Shown here: piece after piece, positions 14,198-22,009 of the stretch
How the letters are laid out: the number at the start of each line of letters is the position of its first letter
Position numbering within the stretch: the stretch's first letter is position 1
Assembly (NCBI GenBank): GCA_937901125.1
Contig: CALCGT010000018.1
Span: 1-60,700, forward strand
DNA from: an uncultured Clostridia bacterium
GTDB lineage: Bacteria > Bacillota > Clostridia > Lachnospirales > Anaerotignaceae
Direction: 5' to 3'
DNA: 60,700 bases
Made by a program: the position numbers and the translations under genes
The notes under the pieces: model-generated
Database searches by the model: none
Told to the model about the DNA's origin: nothing
The model's input: only the letters and a program-made list of their open reading frames with translations

Positions 14198-15436
14198 ATG
14201 AAAGGCGGAACGAGAAAACGTGGTAAAACATGGTCATATTATTTCGATGCCGCCCAGGTTGGCGGTCAAAGAAAGAAAATTGAAAAAGGTGGTTTCCGTA
14301 CCAAGAAGGAAGCTGAATCGGCTCTGGCCAAAGCCATTGCCGAGTATGATAATGCCGGACAGGTATTCAAACCGACAGAAATCAGTGTCAGCGACTATCT
14401 AGATTTTTGGTTTGAACAGTACTGCAAAGTGAATTTGACCGAAAACACCCAGCAAACCTATGCCACACTGATTAAAAAACACCTCAAGCCGCAATTCGGC
14501 ATTTATCATCTGAAATCACTCCAAGCTGCCACTATCCAGAGCTATATCAATGCACTTAAAGGCAAGGGATACTCCAAGGCAAGCATCCAGTCCATCTACA
14601 TTGTGCTTTCTACGGCTATGAATTACGCCGTTGAGCCGTTGCAGTATATCAAGGACAATCCATGCAGATTAGTTAAAATAGGGGCTGTTGCAAAGCCTGT
14701 GAGAGAACGCATCGTGCTGACCGATGACGAATTCCGTAGAATCCTGGAACGCTTTCCAGTTGGTTCCCGCTACTACATTCCCATTATGATTGGATGGAAC
14801 TGCGGGTTGCGTATCAATGAATGTTTTGGGTTGACTTGGGATGATGTAGATTTTGAAAACCGCACCATTTCCGTTGAACGCCAGATTGTGAGAAGGGATG
14901 TTGGCGGGTGCAGCGGATTGTCCATCAAAGACCCAAAATATAATTCCAAAAGGAAAATCAAATTTGGGGAATCCCTCTACAAAATTTTGAAAGCTGAAAA
15001 GAAACGTCAAATGGAAAATGAACTCAAATACGAAGAATTTTTCACAGTATATCGGCTCATCGATTTTACGGATGAAAAGGGAGCGACCAGGAAACGGATT
15101 GTTGGAGTACAAAAAAGCCTTTTCAATGGTGCAAACCGAATCAATTTTATCTGTATAGATGAAAATGGGGAAATGACCACAAAAAGCAGCTTTATATACT
15201 GCCAAAAGGTTATCCGGCAGGAGCTTGGAATCAATTTTGATTATCATAGCCTGCGGCACACCCACGCTACCAGATTGATTGAGGCCGGCGCAAATGTAAA
15301 GGCAGTTCAGCAAAGACTTGGCCATAAAAATATCGTGACAACGATGAACACCTACGTACACCATACGGAGGCCATGGCACAGGAAACTGCGAATCTATTT
15401 GAAAGTGTTGTGAACGGCTTGCCACCGAAGCAGTAA
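14198..15436 (+). CDS. int: Tyrosine integrase
   Basis: 412 residues. N-terminal AP2-like arm-binding domain (residues 1-50: K-R-G-K-T-W-S-Y-Y-F-D), SAM-like core-binding domain (about 60-160), and a C-terminal catalytic domain with Arg in C-G-L-R-I-N-E, H-S-L-R-H-T-H-A-T-R, L-G-H-K-N-I-V-T-T and the nucleophile in N-T-Y-V-H. Compared with ICEBs1/Tn916 types, the catalytic domain has a longer insert before the H-x-x-R box (about residues 250-330). The ribosome site GGAGG lies 12 nt from the ATG across a run of ten T, a long and slippage-prone spacing. It lies at the end of the element, as expected next to an att site. Confidence 0.93.
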   Translation: MKGGTRKRGKTWSYYFDAAQVGGQRKKIEKGGFRTKKEAESALAKAIAEYDNAGQVFKPTEISVSDYLDFWFEQYCKVNLTENTQQTYATLIKKHLKPQFGIYHLKSLQAATIQSYINALKGKGYSKASIQSIYIVLSTAMNYAVEPLQYIKDNPCRLVKIGAVAKPVRERIVLTDDEFRRILERFPVGSRYYIPIMIGWNCGLRINECFGLTWDDVDFENRTISVERQIVRRDVGGCSGLSIKDPKYNSKRKIKFGESLYKILKAEKKRQMENELKYEEFFTVYRLIDFTDEKGATRKRIVGVQKSLFNGANRINFICIDENGEMTTKSSFIYCQKVIRQELGINFDYHSLRHTHATRLIEAGANVKAVQQRLGHKNIVTTMNTYVHHTEAMAQETANLFESVVNGLPPKQ

Positions 15437-15510
15437 TTATGGTGGCAAATCGGTGGCAAACCACAAAAATACGTTTCAAAAAGTGTCAGAAACCTTGATA
15501 TCACAATAAA
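15419..15510. other. Integrase arm-like repeats and probable att region
   Basis: TTGCCACC (15419-15426) faces two direct GGTGGCAAA copies (15441-15449, 15452-15460), a pattern like integrase arm-type sites. A GTTTC...GAAAC inverted pair (15473-15477 / 15489-15493) follows and might be the core. The partner att site is outside the window, so the crossover cannot be placed. Confidence 0.4.
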
Positions 15511-15732
15511 GTATTTATTCGGAATTTTTAACAAAGCCTTAAGTTTTCATTCACAAAATGTCCATATTTTCATTGTATACTACAAGAGAAGTCAAAAGGA
15601 CGCCCCCTTTTACTTCCCGCCTGCGGCTCTCTTCCCCGAACAGCCGCAGGCACCCCTTCCCAATTTCAGGGCATAAAAAAGCATGTTACATTTTTTGCTT
15701 AAAATAAATATAGTAATACACCCTCCCCTTAG
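15511..15732. other. Noncoding stretch between prophage and trkH
   Basis: No convincing gene. The only clear structure is a strong 10-bp inverted repeat, GCCTGCGGCT / AGCCGCAGGC (15619-15628 / 15642-15651), without a T-tract on either strand. A TATACT-like box near 15578 has no good -35. Confidence 0.5.
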
Positions 15733-15762
15733 AAAAAAGCAGTCTACCCGGACTGCTTTTTT
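15733..15762 (-). terminator. trkH terminator (bidirectional)
   Basis: AAAAAAGCAGTC pairs with GACTGCTTTTTT over 12 bp with a 6-nt loop; T-runs on both strands. It lies 12 nt after the trkH stop. Confidence 0.85.
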
Positions 15763-15773
15763 CTTTTGCATCG

Positions 15774-17225
15774 TTACATATAACTTTTCTTCCAAATGGA
15801 AGGAGTAAACAACATGATGATGGGAAAAATTTCCAATCTGCCCAACAGCATATCAAAACATAAAACCACCTTGGAAAATTCAGAGAAAAAGAAGAAATTC
15901 TCCACAGGACCAACCTTGGCAAAACCGGGACCAACATTTCCCAAGCAGGTCACAACAGAGGTGAGCGATGTTGTAAAATCATAGTTATCCAAAGAAATCA
16001 GGATGAAAGAGCCCAAAAGAAGCAGGAGATATACAACGATATACCCCGTCACCCCGCTGACAATGTCCTCTTCGATCTTTGTCCCATCCAACTTAATCAG
16101 GTTTACAGAACGAGGATGCACGATACGTTTGACCTCCCGATATGCCATTTTTACCAAAATAATCACTCTGGATACTTTGATGCCACCCCCGGTGGAGCCT
16201 GCACAGGCCCCCAAAACCGTCAGACAGAAGATCAAAGTCTTGGAAAATTCCGGCCATACATCAAAGTTCGCCGTAGCAAAGCCCGTAGTCGTTACAATGG
16301 CTGCCACCTGGAATGCCGCATGACGGAAAGCAGATTCCAAAGTGGGATACAAATTGTAAATATTAACAGTAATCAAAACAATGCTGGCAAAGACAATACC
16401 AATATAATACCGCAGCTCTTCATTTTTCCAGATATTTTTCAAATCCTTCAACATCAGCAGATAATACAGGTTGAAATTCACCCCGAACAGTAGCATAAAT
16501 ACCGTAATAACGTATTCAAAATACGCATTATCATAGCCTGCGATGCTGGCATTCTTGATGGCAAAGCCCCCTGTCCCCGCTGTGGAAAAGGCATTCACAA
16601 TGCTGTCAAACAAGGGCATGCCGCCCAACAATAACAGCACCATTTCAATGATAGTCAGCGCAATATATATTTTATACAGCAGCTTCGCTGTAGATTTTAC
16701 CTTGGGTACCAGCTTGGAAACCATGGGTCCGGGGGCTTCCGCTTTCATCAGATACATAGTACGGTCATCCCCCAGAGGCATAATCGCCAGCATAAATACC
16801 AGGATACCCATACCGCCGATCCAATGGGTGAAGCTGCGCCAGAACAAAATACTCATGGGCAGCCCCTCAATCTCCGTCAGTATGGTGGCACCGGTGGTGG
16901 TAAAGCCCGATACCGTTTCAAAAAAGCAGTTGATATACCCGTCTATGGTACCGCTCAAATAAAAGGGCAATGCCCCCAAAAAGGACATCCCAATCCACGA
17001 CAACGCTACAACAATAAAGCCTTCTCGTCCATAAATCCGTTTATTCTTCGGTTCTCGGAGGGCCAACACCGAACCCACGATCAGACAGGCTATAATGGTT
17101 CCGATAAAGGCAACTGCCGCCCGTTGTTCTTTATACCAGAAAGCAACAAATGTGGGTATCGCCAGCAATGCACCTTCTATCCGAATGATATTGCCCAAAA
17201 TATAGGCAATCATATTAAAATTCAT
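15774..17225 (-). CDS. trkH: TrkH-type potassium uptake channel subunit
   Basis: 483 residues with about ten hydrophobic segments in the TrkH/KtrB fold. The four selectivity-filter-like loops are visible: T-T-T-G-A-T (about 109), S-T-A-G-T-G-G-F (about 220), T-T-T-G-F-A-T (about 315) and L-G-N-V-G-P-G (about 430). It imports K+ (or Na+/K+) across the cytoplasmic membrane, gated by the TrkA protein encoded just upstream (22 nt). Start ATG follows GGTGAAGG. A strong bidirectional terminator closes the operon. Confidence 0.93.
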   Translation of the reverse strand: MNFNMIAYILGNIIRIEGALLAIPTFVAFWYKEQRAAVAFIGTIIACLIVGSVLALREPKNKRIYGREGFIVVALSWIGMSFLGALPFYLSGTIDGYINCFFETVSGFTTTGATILTEIEGLPMSILFWRSFTHWIGGMGILVFMLAIMPLGDDRTMYLMKAEAPGPMVSKLVPKVKSTAKLLYKIYIALTIIEMVLLLLGGMPLFDSIVNAFSTAGTGGFAIKNASIAGYDNAYFEYVITVFMLLFGVNFNLYYLLMLKDLKNIWKNEELRYYIGIVFASIVLITVNIYNLYPTLESAFRHAAFQVAAIVTTTGFATANFDVWPEFSKTLIFCLTVLGACAGSTGGGIKVSRVIILVKMAYREVKRIVHPRSVNLIKLDGTKIEEDIVSGVTGYIVVYLLLLLGSFILISLDNYDFTTSLTSVVTCLGNVGPGFAKVGPVENFFFFSEFSKVVLCFDMLLGRLEIFPIIMLFTPSIWKKSYM

Positions 17226-17247
17226 AATCCTTCACCAATCTTAGATA

Positions 17248-18606
17248 TTATTTCAAGATATCCTTCAAATCCATCAGATGCATATTTCTCGTTACAACAA
17301 TGACACTATCCCCAATCTCAATGGAGTCATTACCGCCGGGGATAATAACCCTGCCATTGCGGATGATGGTGGCTACCAGCAGTTCCCCCCTCATCTTCAG
17401 ATTTTTCAAAGGGACACCAACCACTGCAGATTTTTCCCGCACCTTGAATTCCAAGGCTTCCACCTGATTATTTACCAGCTTATGCAGGGTTTCTACATTA
17501 CTGCTGCCGGCGGAATTCTGCATGGCCCGTACATAGCGGACAATATTGCTTGCCGCGATAGTCTTTGGAGAAATGAACCCGTCGATGTCCAAAGTATCCA
17601 AAATTTCATCAAAGGAAATACGGTTGATCTTCGCAATGACCTTGGAAACCTTTTTCGCCTTGGCATACAGGGAAACAACGATATTTTCTTCATCCATCCC
17701 CGTCAGGCAAACCAGTGCGTCTGTTTTTTCCAGACCTTCCTCCTGCAGCAGTTCCTTATCGGTACCATCCCCATGGATGATAACCGCTTCTGGCAGAACT
17801 TCACAAAGATATTCACAGCGGCCATAATCTATTTCGATGATTTTCACACGCACATGGGAAGCAACCAACGCCTTTGCCAGATAGTACGCCATTCTGCCGC
17901 CACCCAAAATCATAACGGATTTTACACCGGTGCGGAAAATACCAATCGTACGGAAAAACTTTTCGATTTCAGTATGGGGTGCTGTCAGATTGATTTTATC
18001 CCCTGCCTGTAGCACAAAGTCACCATTTGGAATATGCACCTCTCCGGCTCTCTGCACCGCACAAACCAAAACTTTCACCTGAAATTCCTTGTAGATCGCC
18101 CAAAGGGGCATACCATCCAAAACACTATGGGGAGGAATTTTGATTTCTACCAGCTCCACACGCCCCCGGGCAAATACCTCAATCTTTAGGGCAGAAGGGA
18201 AACGAAGCAACCGCAAACTTTCTGTTGCTGCTGCGAATTCCGGGTTAACCGTCATACTCAGCCCCAATTCTTCCTTCATTTCGTTGATCTGCTCATAATA
18301 TTCCGGGTTGCGCACACGGGCAATCGTATGGGGCACCCCCAGCTTTTTGCCCACCAGACAGGCCAGCATATTGACCTCATCAGCAGAAGTAGCAGCAATC
18401 AGCAGATCCGCACCGGGCACCCCTGCTCTTTTCTGTACCGCCATGCTGGCACCGTTGCCTTCTACACTAATGATATCCATCGTATTGGATGCGTTATTCA
18501 AAACGCGGCTATTATTATCGATTACAATGATGTCATGTCCTTCACCGGAAAGCTGGCTGGCGATCGTACCGCCCACCTTGCCGTCCCCTACGATCACAAC
18601 GTTCAT
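17248..18606 (-). CDS. trkA: TrkA potassium transport regulatory subunit
   Basis: 452 residues, a double-repeat TrkA: RCK_N with a Rossmann motif (V-I-V-G-D-G-K-V-G-G at the N-terminus), RCK_C, then a second RCK_N (M-I-L-G-G-G-R-M-A-Y-Y, about 230) and RCK_C. It binds nucleotides on the cytoplasmic side of TrkH and gates it. AAGGAGG precedes the ATG; first gene of the trkAH operon, with its own promoter. Confidence 0.94.
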   Translation of the reverse strand: MNVVIVGDGKVGGTIASQLSGEGHDIIVIDNNSRVLNNASNTMDIISVEGNGASMAVQKRAGVPGADLLIAATSADEVNMLACLVGKKLGVPHTIARVRNPEYYEQINEMKEELGLSMTVNPEFAAATESLRLLRFPSALKIEVFARGRVELVEIKIPPHSVLDGMPLWAIYKEFQVKVLVCAVQRAGEVHIPNGDFVLQAGDKINLTAPHTEIEKFFRTIGIFRTGVKSVMILGGGRMAYYLAKALVASHVRVKIIEIDYGRCEYLCEVLPEAVIIHGDGTDKELLQEEGLEKTDALVCLTGMDEENIVVSLYAKAKKVSKVIAKINRISFDEILDTLDIDGFISPKTIAASNIVRYVRAMQNSAGSSNVETLHKLVNNQVEALEFKVREKSAVVGVPLKNLKMRGELLVATIIRNGRVIIPGGNDSIEIGDSVIVVTRNMHLMDLKDILK

Positions 18607-18665
18607 GGTCGTTCCTCCTTGTTCTTAAAAGGTCTTTGCCCTTTTTCAAAGACCGACAATTCATC

Positions 18666-18693
18666 ATATTATCATATCACTTTCACCTGTCAA
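18666..18693 (-). promoter_or_regulatory. trkA promoter
   Basis: Minus strand: -35 TTGACA (18693-18688), 16-bp spacer, -10 TAATAT (18671-18666), about 60 bp before the trkA ATG. Confidence 0.65.
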
Positions 18694-18754
18694 ATACAAG
18701 ACTTTTCCCGTTTTTGCATACAACAGGAACCCTTCTATTTCCAGTATTCCCCAT

Positions 18755-18790
18755 AACAAAAGCCCCGGAAGAGCATTGTCTGCCGGAGCT
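18755..18790 (-). terminator. hisS operon terminator
   Basis: Minus strand AGCTCCGG pairs with CCGGGGCT (one G-U pair), followed by TTTGTT. Positions 18761-18790 plus tail; just after the hisS stop. Confidence 0.7.
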
Positions 18791-18813
18791 TCTTTTCCAT
18801 CTGTTTCAATCTC

Positions 18814-20064
18814 TTATTTCCCGCATTTTTCCTTCAGGATATCCAACAGATCTGCCAGAGCCACTTCGCTCTTTTCGCTGGTTGCCATTTCCTTCAGTTC
18901 CGCCTTGCCGCTTTCCAATTCGGAATCACCAAGGATCACGGAATACTTTGCGCCAATCTTGTTTGCATATTTCATCTGCGCCTTTACGCTACGTTCTACG
19001 GTATCGCAATCGGCTTTGATGCCTGCTTTTCTCAGTTGGTATGCCAAAGCCTGGGCTTTCAGCAGACCTGCTTCCCCCATGGAGCCAATATAAACGTCTC
19101 TTTCAGGGGTTTCTGTGATAGCACCGTTTTGTCTTTCCAAAATCATGATCAGTCTTTCGATACCCAGACCGAAACCAACGGCACCTGTGGGCTTGCCGCC
19201 AACCTCTTCCACCAGTTTATCATATCTGCCGCCGCCGCAAACAGTCAGACCATTGGATACAAATTCGAATACCGTTCTTGTATAGTAGTCCAGACCACGG
19301 ACGATCTTGGGATCGATGGTAAAAGCAATGCCGTTTTCTGTTAGGATATCCTGTACCTTCTGGAAATGGGCGGTACATTCTTCATCCAGACAATCCAGCA
19401 CAGAAGGCGCATTTGCCACGATCTTCTGACAGGATTCCTCCTTGCAGTCCAGTACACGCAGGGGGTTCTTTTCAAAACGTTCCTTACAGGTAGGGCACAG
19501 TTTATCCAGATTCTGACCGATAAATTCTTTCAGTGTTTTATTGTATCTTGCACGACATTCGGGGCAGCCCAGGCTGTTGATCCGCAGTTCTACGCCTTCT
19601 ACGCCCATTTCTTCCAGCAGAGCCGTTGCCACGGAGATAACCTCTGCATCCTGTGCCGCGCTGTAGGAACCCAGCATTTCGATACCAAACTGGTGGAACT
19701 GTCTCTGTCTGCCTGCCTGTGTGTTTTCACAGCGGAAGGTAGGGGAAATGTAGTACAGCTTTGTGGGTTGTGCCTGATTGTGCATCCCATGTTCGATATA
19801 GGCACGAACCACGCCTGCGGTGCCTTCGGGGCGCAGGGTCAGGCTTCTGTCGCCGTCATCTGTGAATGTATACATTTCCTTCTGTACGATATCTGTTGTT
19901 TCGCCAACGCCTCTGGCGAAAAGCTCTGTAAATTCAAACGCAGGTGTGCGGATTTCACCGATACCGAAGGTTTCGCAGATGCGTCTCATCTTACCTTCGA
20001 TCTCCTGCCAAGCCTTCACTTCTGCGCCGTAAATATCCTTTGTCCCTTTTACTAACTGGATCAT
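18814..20064 (-). CDS. hisS: Histidyl-tRNA synthetase
   Basis: 416 residues, class II synthetase. Visible: the N-terminal G-T-K-D-I-Y, motif 2 with R-P-E-G-T-A-G-V-V-R-A-Y, the histidine-binding G-L-D-Y-Y-T-R-T-V-F-E-F, and G-R-Y-D-K-L-V, followed by the anticodon-binding domain. It charges tRNA-His in the cytoplasm. Its ATG overlaps the hemZ stop (ATGA), with the ribosome site AAGGAGG inside hemZ, so expression is tied to the rel-dtd-hemZ-hisS operon. No T-box leader is visible. Confidence 0.96.
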   Translation of the reverse strand: MIQLVKGTKDIYGAEVKAWQEIEGKMRRICETFGIGEIRTPAFEFTELFARGVGETTDIVQKEMYTFTDDGDRSLTLRPEGTAGVVRAYIEHGMHNQAQPTKLYYISPTFRCENTQAGRQRQFHQFGIEMLGSYSAAQDAEVISVATALLEEMGVEGVELRINSLGCPECRARYNKTLKEFIGQNLDKLCPTCKERFEKNPLRVLDCKEESCQKIVANAPSVLDCLDEECTAHFQKVQDILTENGIAFTIDPKIVRGLDYYTRTVFEFVSNGLTVCGGGRYDKLVEEVGGKPTGAVGFGLGIERLIMILERQNGAITETPERDVYIGSMGEAGLLKAQALAYQLRKAGIKADCDTVERSVKAQMKYANKIGAKYSVILGDSELESGKAELKEMATSEKSEVALADLLDILKEKCGK

Positions 20065-21530
20065 ATCCTACCTCCTTGGGGCAAGCCCGTTCTTTTTCTT
20101 TCTATCATCTCATCAATACGACCGATGTAATCTTCAATGCGCTTTACGTTGAATACCCGTTCGATGCGGTCTGTTTCAGGATCAACGGTTTTCGTGCTGG
20201 CCCCTGCCCCTGCCGCCAGAATGGTCTGCTTTTCCTCCATGATCTGGACATTATAGACCCCTTCCTTACCAGGGTGGCAATAGCCGACGTTTTCAAAATT
20301 GCCCACCATATTTTTCTGGCGGTACATATAATAGGGCTCCATGCCCATTTTTTCCGCATATTCCGCGGAAATATCCAGCATCTGTTCCAGCATTTCCGCC
20401 GTTGTCATGTCATGCTGGTCCAACTCTTCCCGCAGACGGGATGCCCGCTTCACCGCCAACGTATGCACTGTCACATTATCAGGCTCCAACTTCATGATTT
20501 CTTCCATAGTATTGCGCACATCAACGGCAACCTCCCCGGGCAGACCCAAAATCAAGTCCATGTTGATGTTCTGATGGCCTTCCTCTCTGGCTTCCCGGAA
20601 CACCCGACGGATATCCTCCACTGTATGCTTTCTGCCTACAGCCTGCAGTGTTTTATCATTCATGGTCTGCGGGTTGATGGAAATGCGGTTAACACCATAT
20701 GCCTTCATCAGACGGAGCTTCTCTCTGGTAATGGTATCGGGACGGCCTGCTTCCACCGTATATTCCATGGAAGCATCGGGATGGAACAATTCCTCCACCT
20801 TTTTCAGCAGACGTTCCAGCTGGGCTTCATTCAGGGAAGTGGGCGTGCCGCCGCCGATATAGATATTTTTCATGGTAAACTGCCTGCTATATGATGCCAG
20901 CCAGTCCAATTCCTTGAACATAGCATCCAAGTATTCATCCACACGGTTTTTATACTGATGCAGAGGATAGGCCGTAAAAGAGCAGTACAAGCATCTGGTA
21001 GGGCAGAAGGGGATGCCGATATACAGGCTGATCTCCTCGGGCTTGTTACCCTGCAAAATCTTCTGCTCCGCCTTTGCCACTTTCAGTGCCAGCGCTGCCT
21101 TATGCCCCATAACCAGATAATCCTCTGTCAGAAACGCCATACATTCTGCGTCGCTCTTTCCTTCCTCCAGCAAAATACTCACCAGTTTGGCAGGGCGCAC
21201 CCCCGTCAATAAGCCCCACTGAGGTTTGATGCCTGTTTCTGCTTTCAGCAGTTCAAAAATGGTGCGCTTGACGATGCGTTTCTGTTCTTTTTCTGTCAGG
21301 GTCTTTTCCTCATAGGGCATAGACCATTCCGCCGTTTTTTCCCCACGGCGATAAAGCATTGCCGAAGCAATGCCTTTCTCCATGCGGCTGACCACAGTGA
21401 TTTCTCCCATCAATTCCTCCACCCGGGTATAGTGACGGTTGGCGAGAAATACCTGAATCATGGTCTGCACATCATTTTGCAGTTCATGTCCCTGCAGGAC
21501 ATAATAAATCATTTCTGTATCCATAATCAT
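20061..21530 (-). CDS. hemZ: HemZ-type coproporphyrinogen dehydrogenase, radical SAM
   Basis: 489 residues. The radical SAM cluster motif is C-P-T-R-C-L-Y-C (C-x3-C-x2-C) near residue 175, followed by the S-AdoMet-binding I-Y-I-G-G-G-T-P-T-S. The HemN-like C-terminal region and a HemZ-specific N-terminal domain fit the Clostridia/Bacillus HemZ family. True substrates in anaerobic Clostridia are uncertain, because some HemN-like proteins are not coproporphyrinogen dehydrogenases. Its start overlaps the dtd stop (TGATG). Part of the rel-dtd-hemZ-hisS operon. Confidence 0.88.
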   Translation of the reverse strand: MIMDTEMIYYVLQGHELQNDVQTMIQVFLANRHYTRVEELMGEITVVSRMEKGIASAMLYRRGEKTAEWSMPYEEKTLTEKEQKRIVKRTIFELLKAETGIKPQWGLLTGVRPAKLVSILLEEGKSDAECMAFLTEDYLVMGHKAALALKVAKAEQKILQGNKPEEISLYIGIPFCPTRCLYCSFTAYPLHQYKNRVDEYLDAMFKELDWLASYSRQFTMKNIYIGGGTPTSLNEAQLERLLKKVEELFHPDASMEYTVEAGRPDTITREKLRLMKAYGVNRISINPQTMNDKTLQAVGRKHTVEDIRRVFREAREEGHQNINMDLILGLPGEVAVDVRNTMEEIMKLEPDNVTVHTLAVKRASRLREELDQHDMTTAEMLEQMLDISAEYAEKMGMEPYYMYRQKNMVGNFENVGYCHPGKEGVYNVQIMEEKQTILAAGAGASTKTVDPETDRIERVFNVKRIEDYIGRIDEMIERKRTGLPQGGRI

Positions 21531-21982
21531 CAGAACAGCTTTTCACTGTCCAGCAGCAGTGTTACAGGACCATCGTTTACAAGGGCAACCTTCATATCTG
21601 CCTGGAACTGTCCCTGTGCCACCTTTTTGATACCCAGTGTCTGGGCTTTGGCGCACAGCTTGGAAAACAGCTCATTTGCCAGTTCAGGGGCTGCACCGCC
21701 GGAGTAACCGGGGCGTCTTCCTTTTCTTGCATCACCGTACAGTGTGAAATTGGGCACGATGAGGAGTTCCCCTTCAATATCCATCAGGGACAGGTTCATT
21801 TTGCCGTTTTCATCTTCGAAAATACGCAGGTTGATAACCTTATCCAACATATAGTCAATGGTTTTATCGGTATCTGTTCCCAGCATGCCAAACAAAACCA
21901 TAATACCTTTGCCGATTTCACCAACCACCTGATCGTCGATGGTCACACTTGCTTCTGTTACTCTCTGTAATACTGCTCTCAT
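21530..21982 (-). CDS. dtd: D-aminoacyl-tRNA deacylase
   Basis: 150 residues, the full length of DTD. N-terminal M-R-A-V-L-Q-R-V-T-E-A-S-V and the C-terminal N-D-G-P-V-T-L-L-L-D-S (Gly-cisPro motif) are canonical. The usual S-Q-F-T-L-Y motif reads P-N-F-T-L-Y-G here, an unusual change at the Ser-Gln positions near the active site. DTD removes D-amino acids (and Gly from tRNA-Ala) from mischarged tRNA. Located between rel and hemZ, as in many Firmicutes. Confidence 0.93.
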   Translation of the reverse strand: MRAVLQRVTEASVTIDDQVVGEIGKGIMVLFGMLGTDTDKTIDYMLDKVINLRIFEDENGKMNLSLMDIEGELLIVPNFTLYGDARKGRRPGYSGGAAPELANELFSKLCAKAQTLGIKKVAQGQFQADMKVALVNDGPVTLLLDSEKLF

Positions 21983-22009
21983 TTTTTCCTCCTACGATAT
22001 ATCCAAAGA

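Larger units (their letters stand above)
1..15510. mobile_element. Prophage or phage-like element, integrase-side half
   Basis: Leftmost 15.5 kb carries a coherent temperate phage early half: integrase, ImmA-type protease and repressor on plus, and a long minus-strand operon of regulators and replication genes ending in a RinA-like late activator and a candidate late promoter. The right boundary is placed in the noncoding stretch after the integrase, before the trkH terminator; the exact att core is not resolved. The left boundary, terminase and structural genes lie outside the window, so intactness cannot be judged. Confidence 0.85.

Noticed and set aside
15620..15650. GC-rich hairpin as a small RNA or terminator
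   Set aside because: No T-tract and no good promoter; noted only as structure in a gene-free stretch.
15610..15795. Minus-strand short frame after trkH
   Set aside because: Crosses the terminator and overlaps the trkH end; no ribosome site.
18814..20064. T-box control of hisS
   Set aside because: hisS lies inside an operon with overlapping genes; no leader with specifier or T-box sequence is present.
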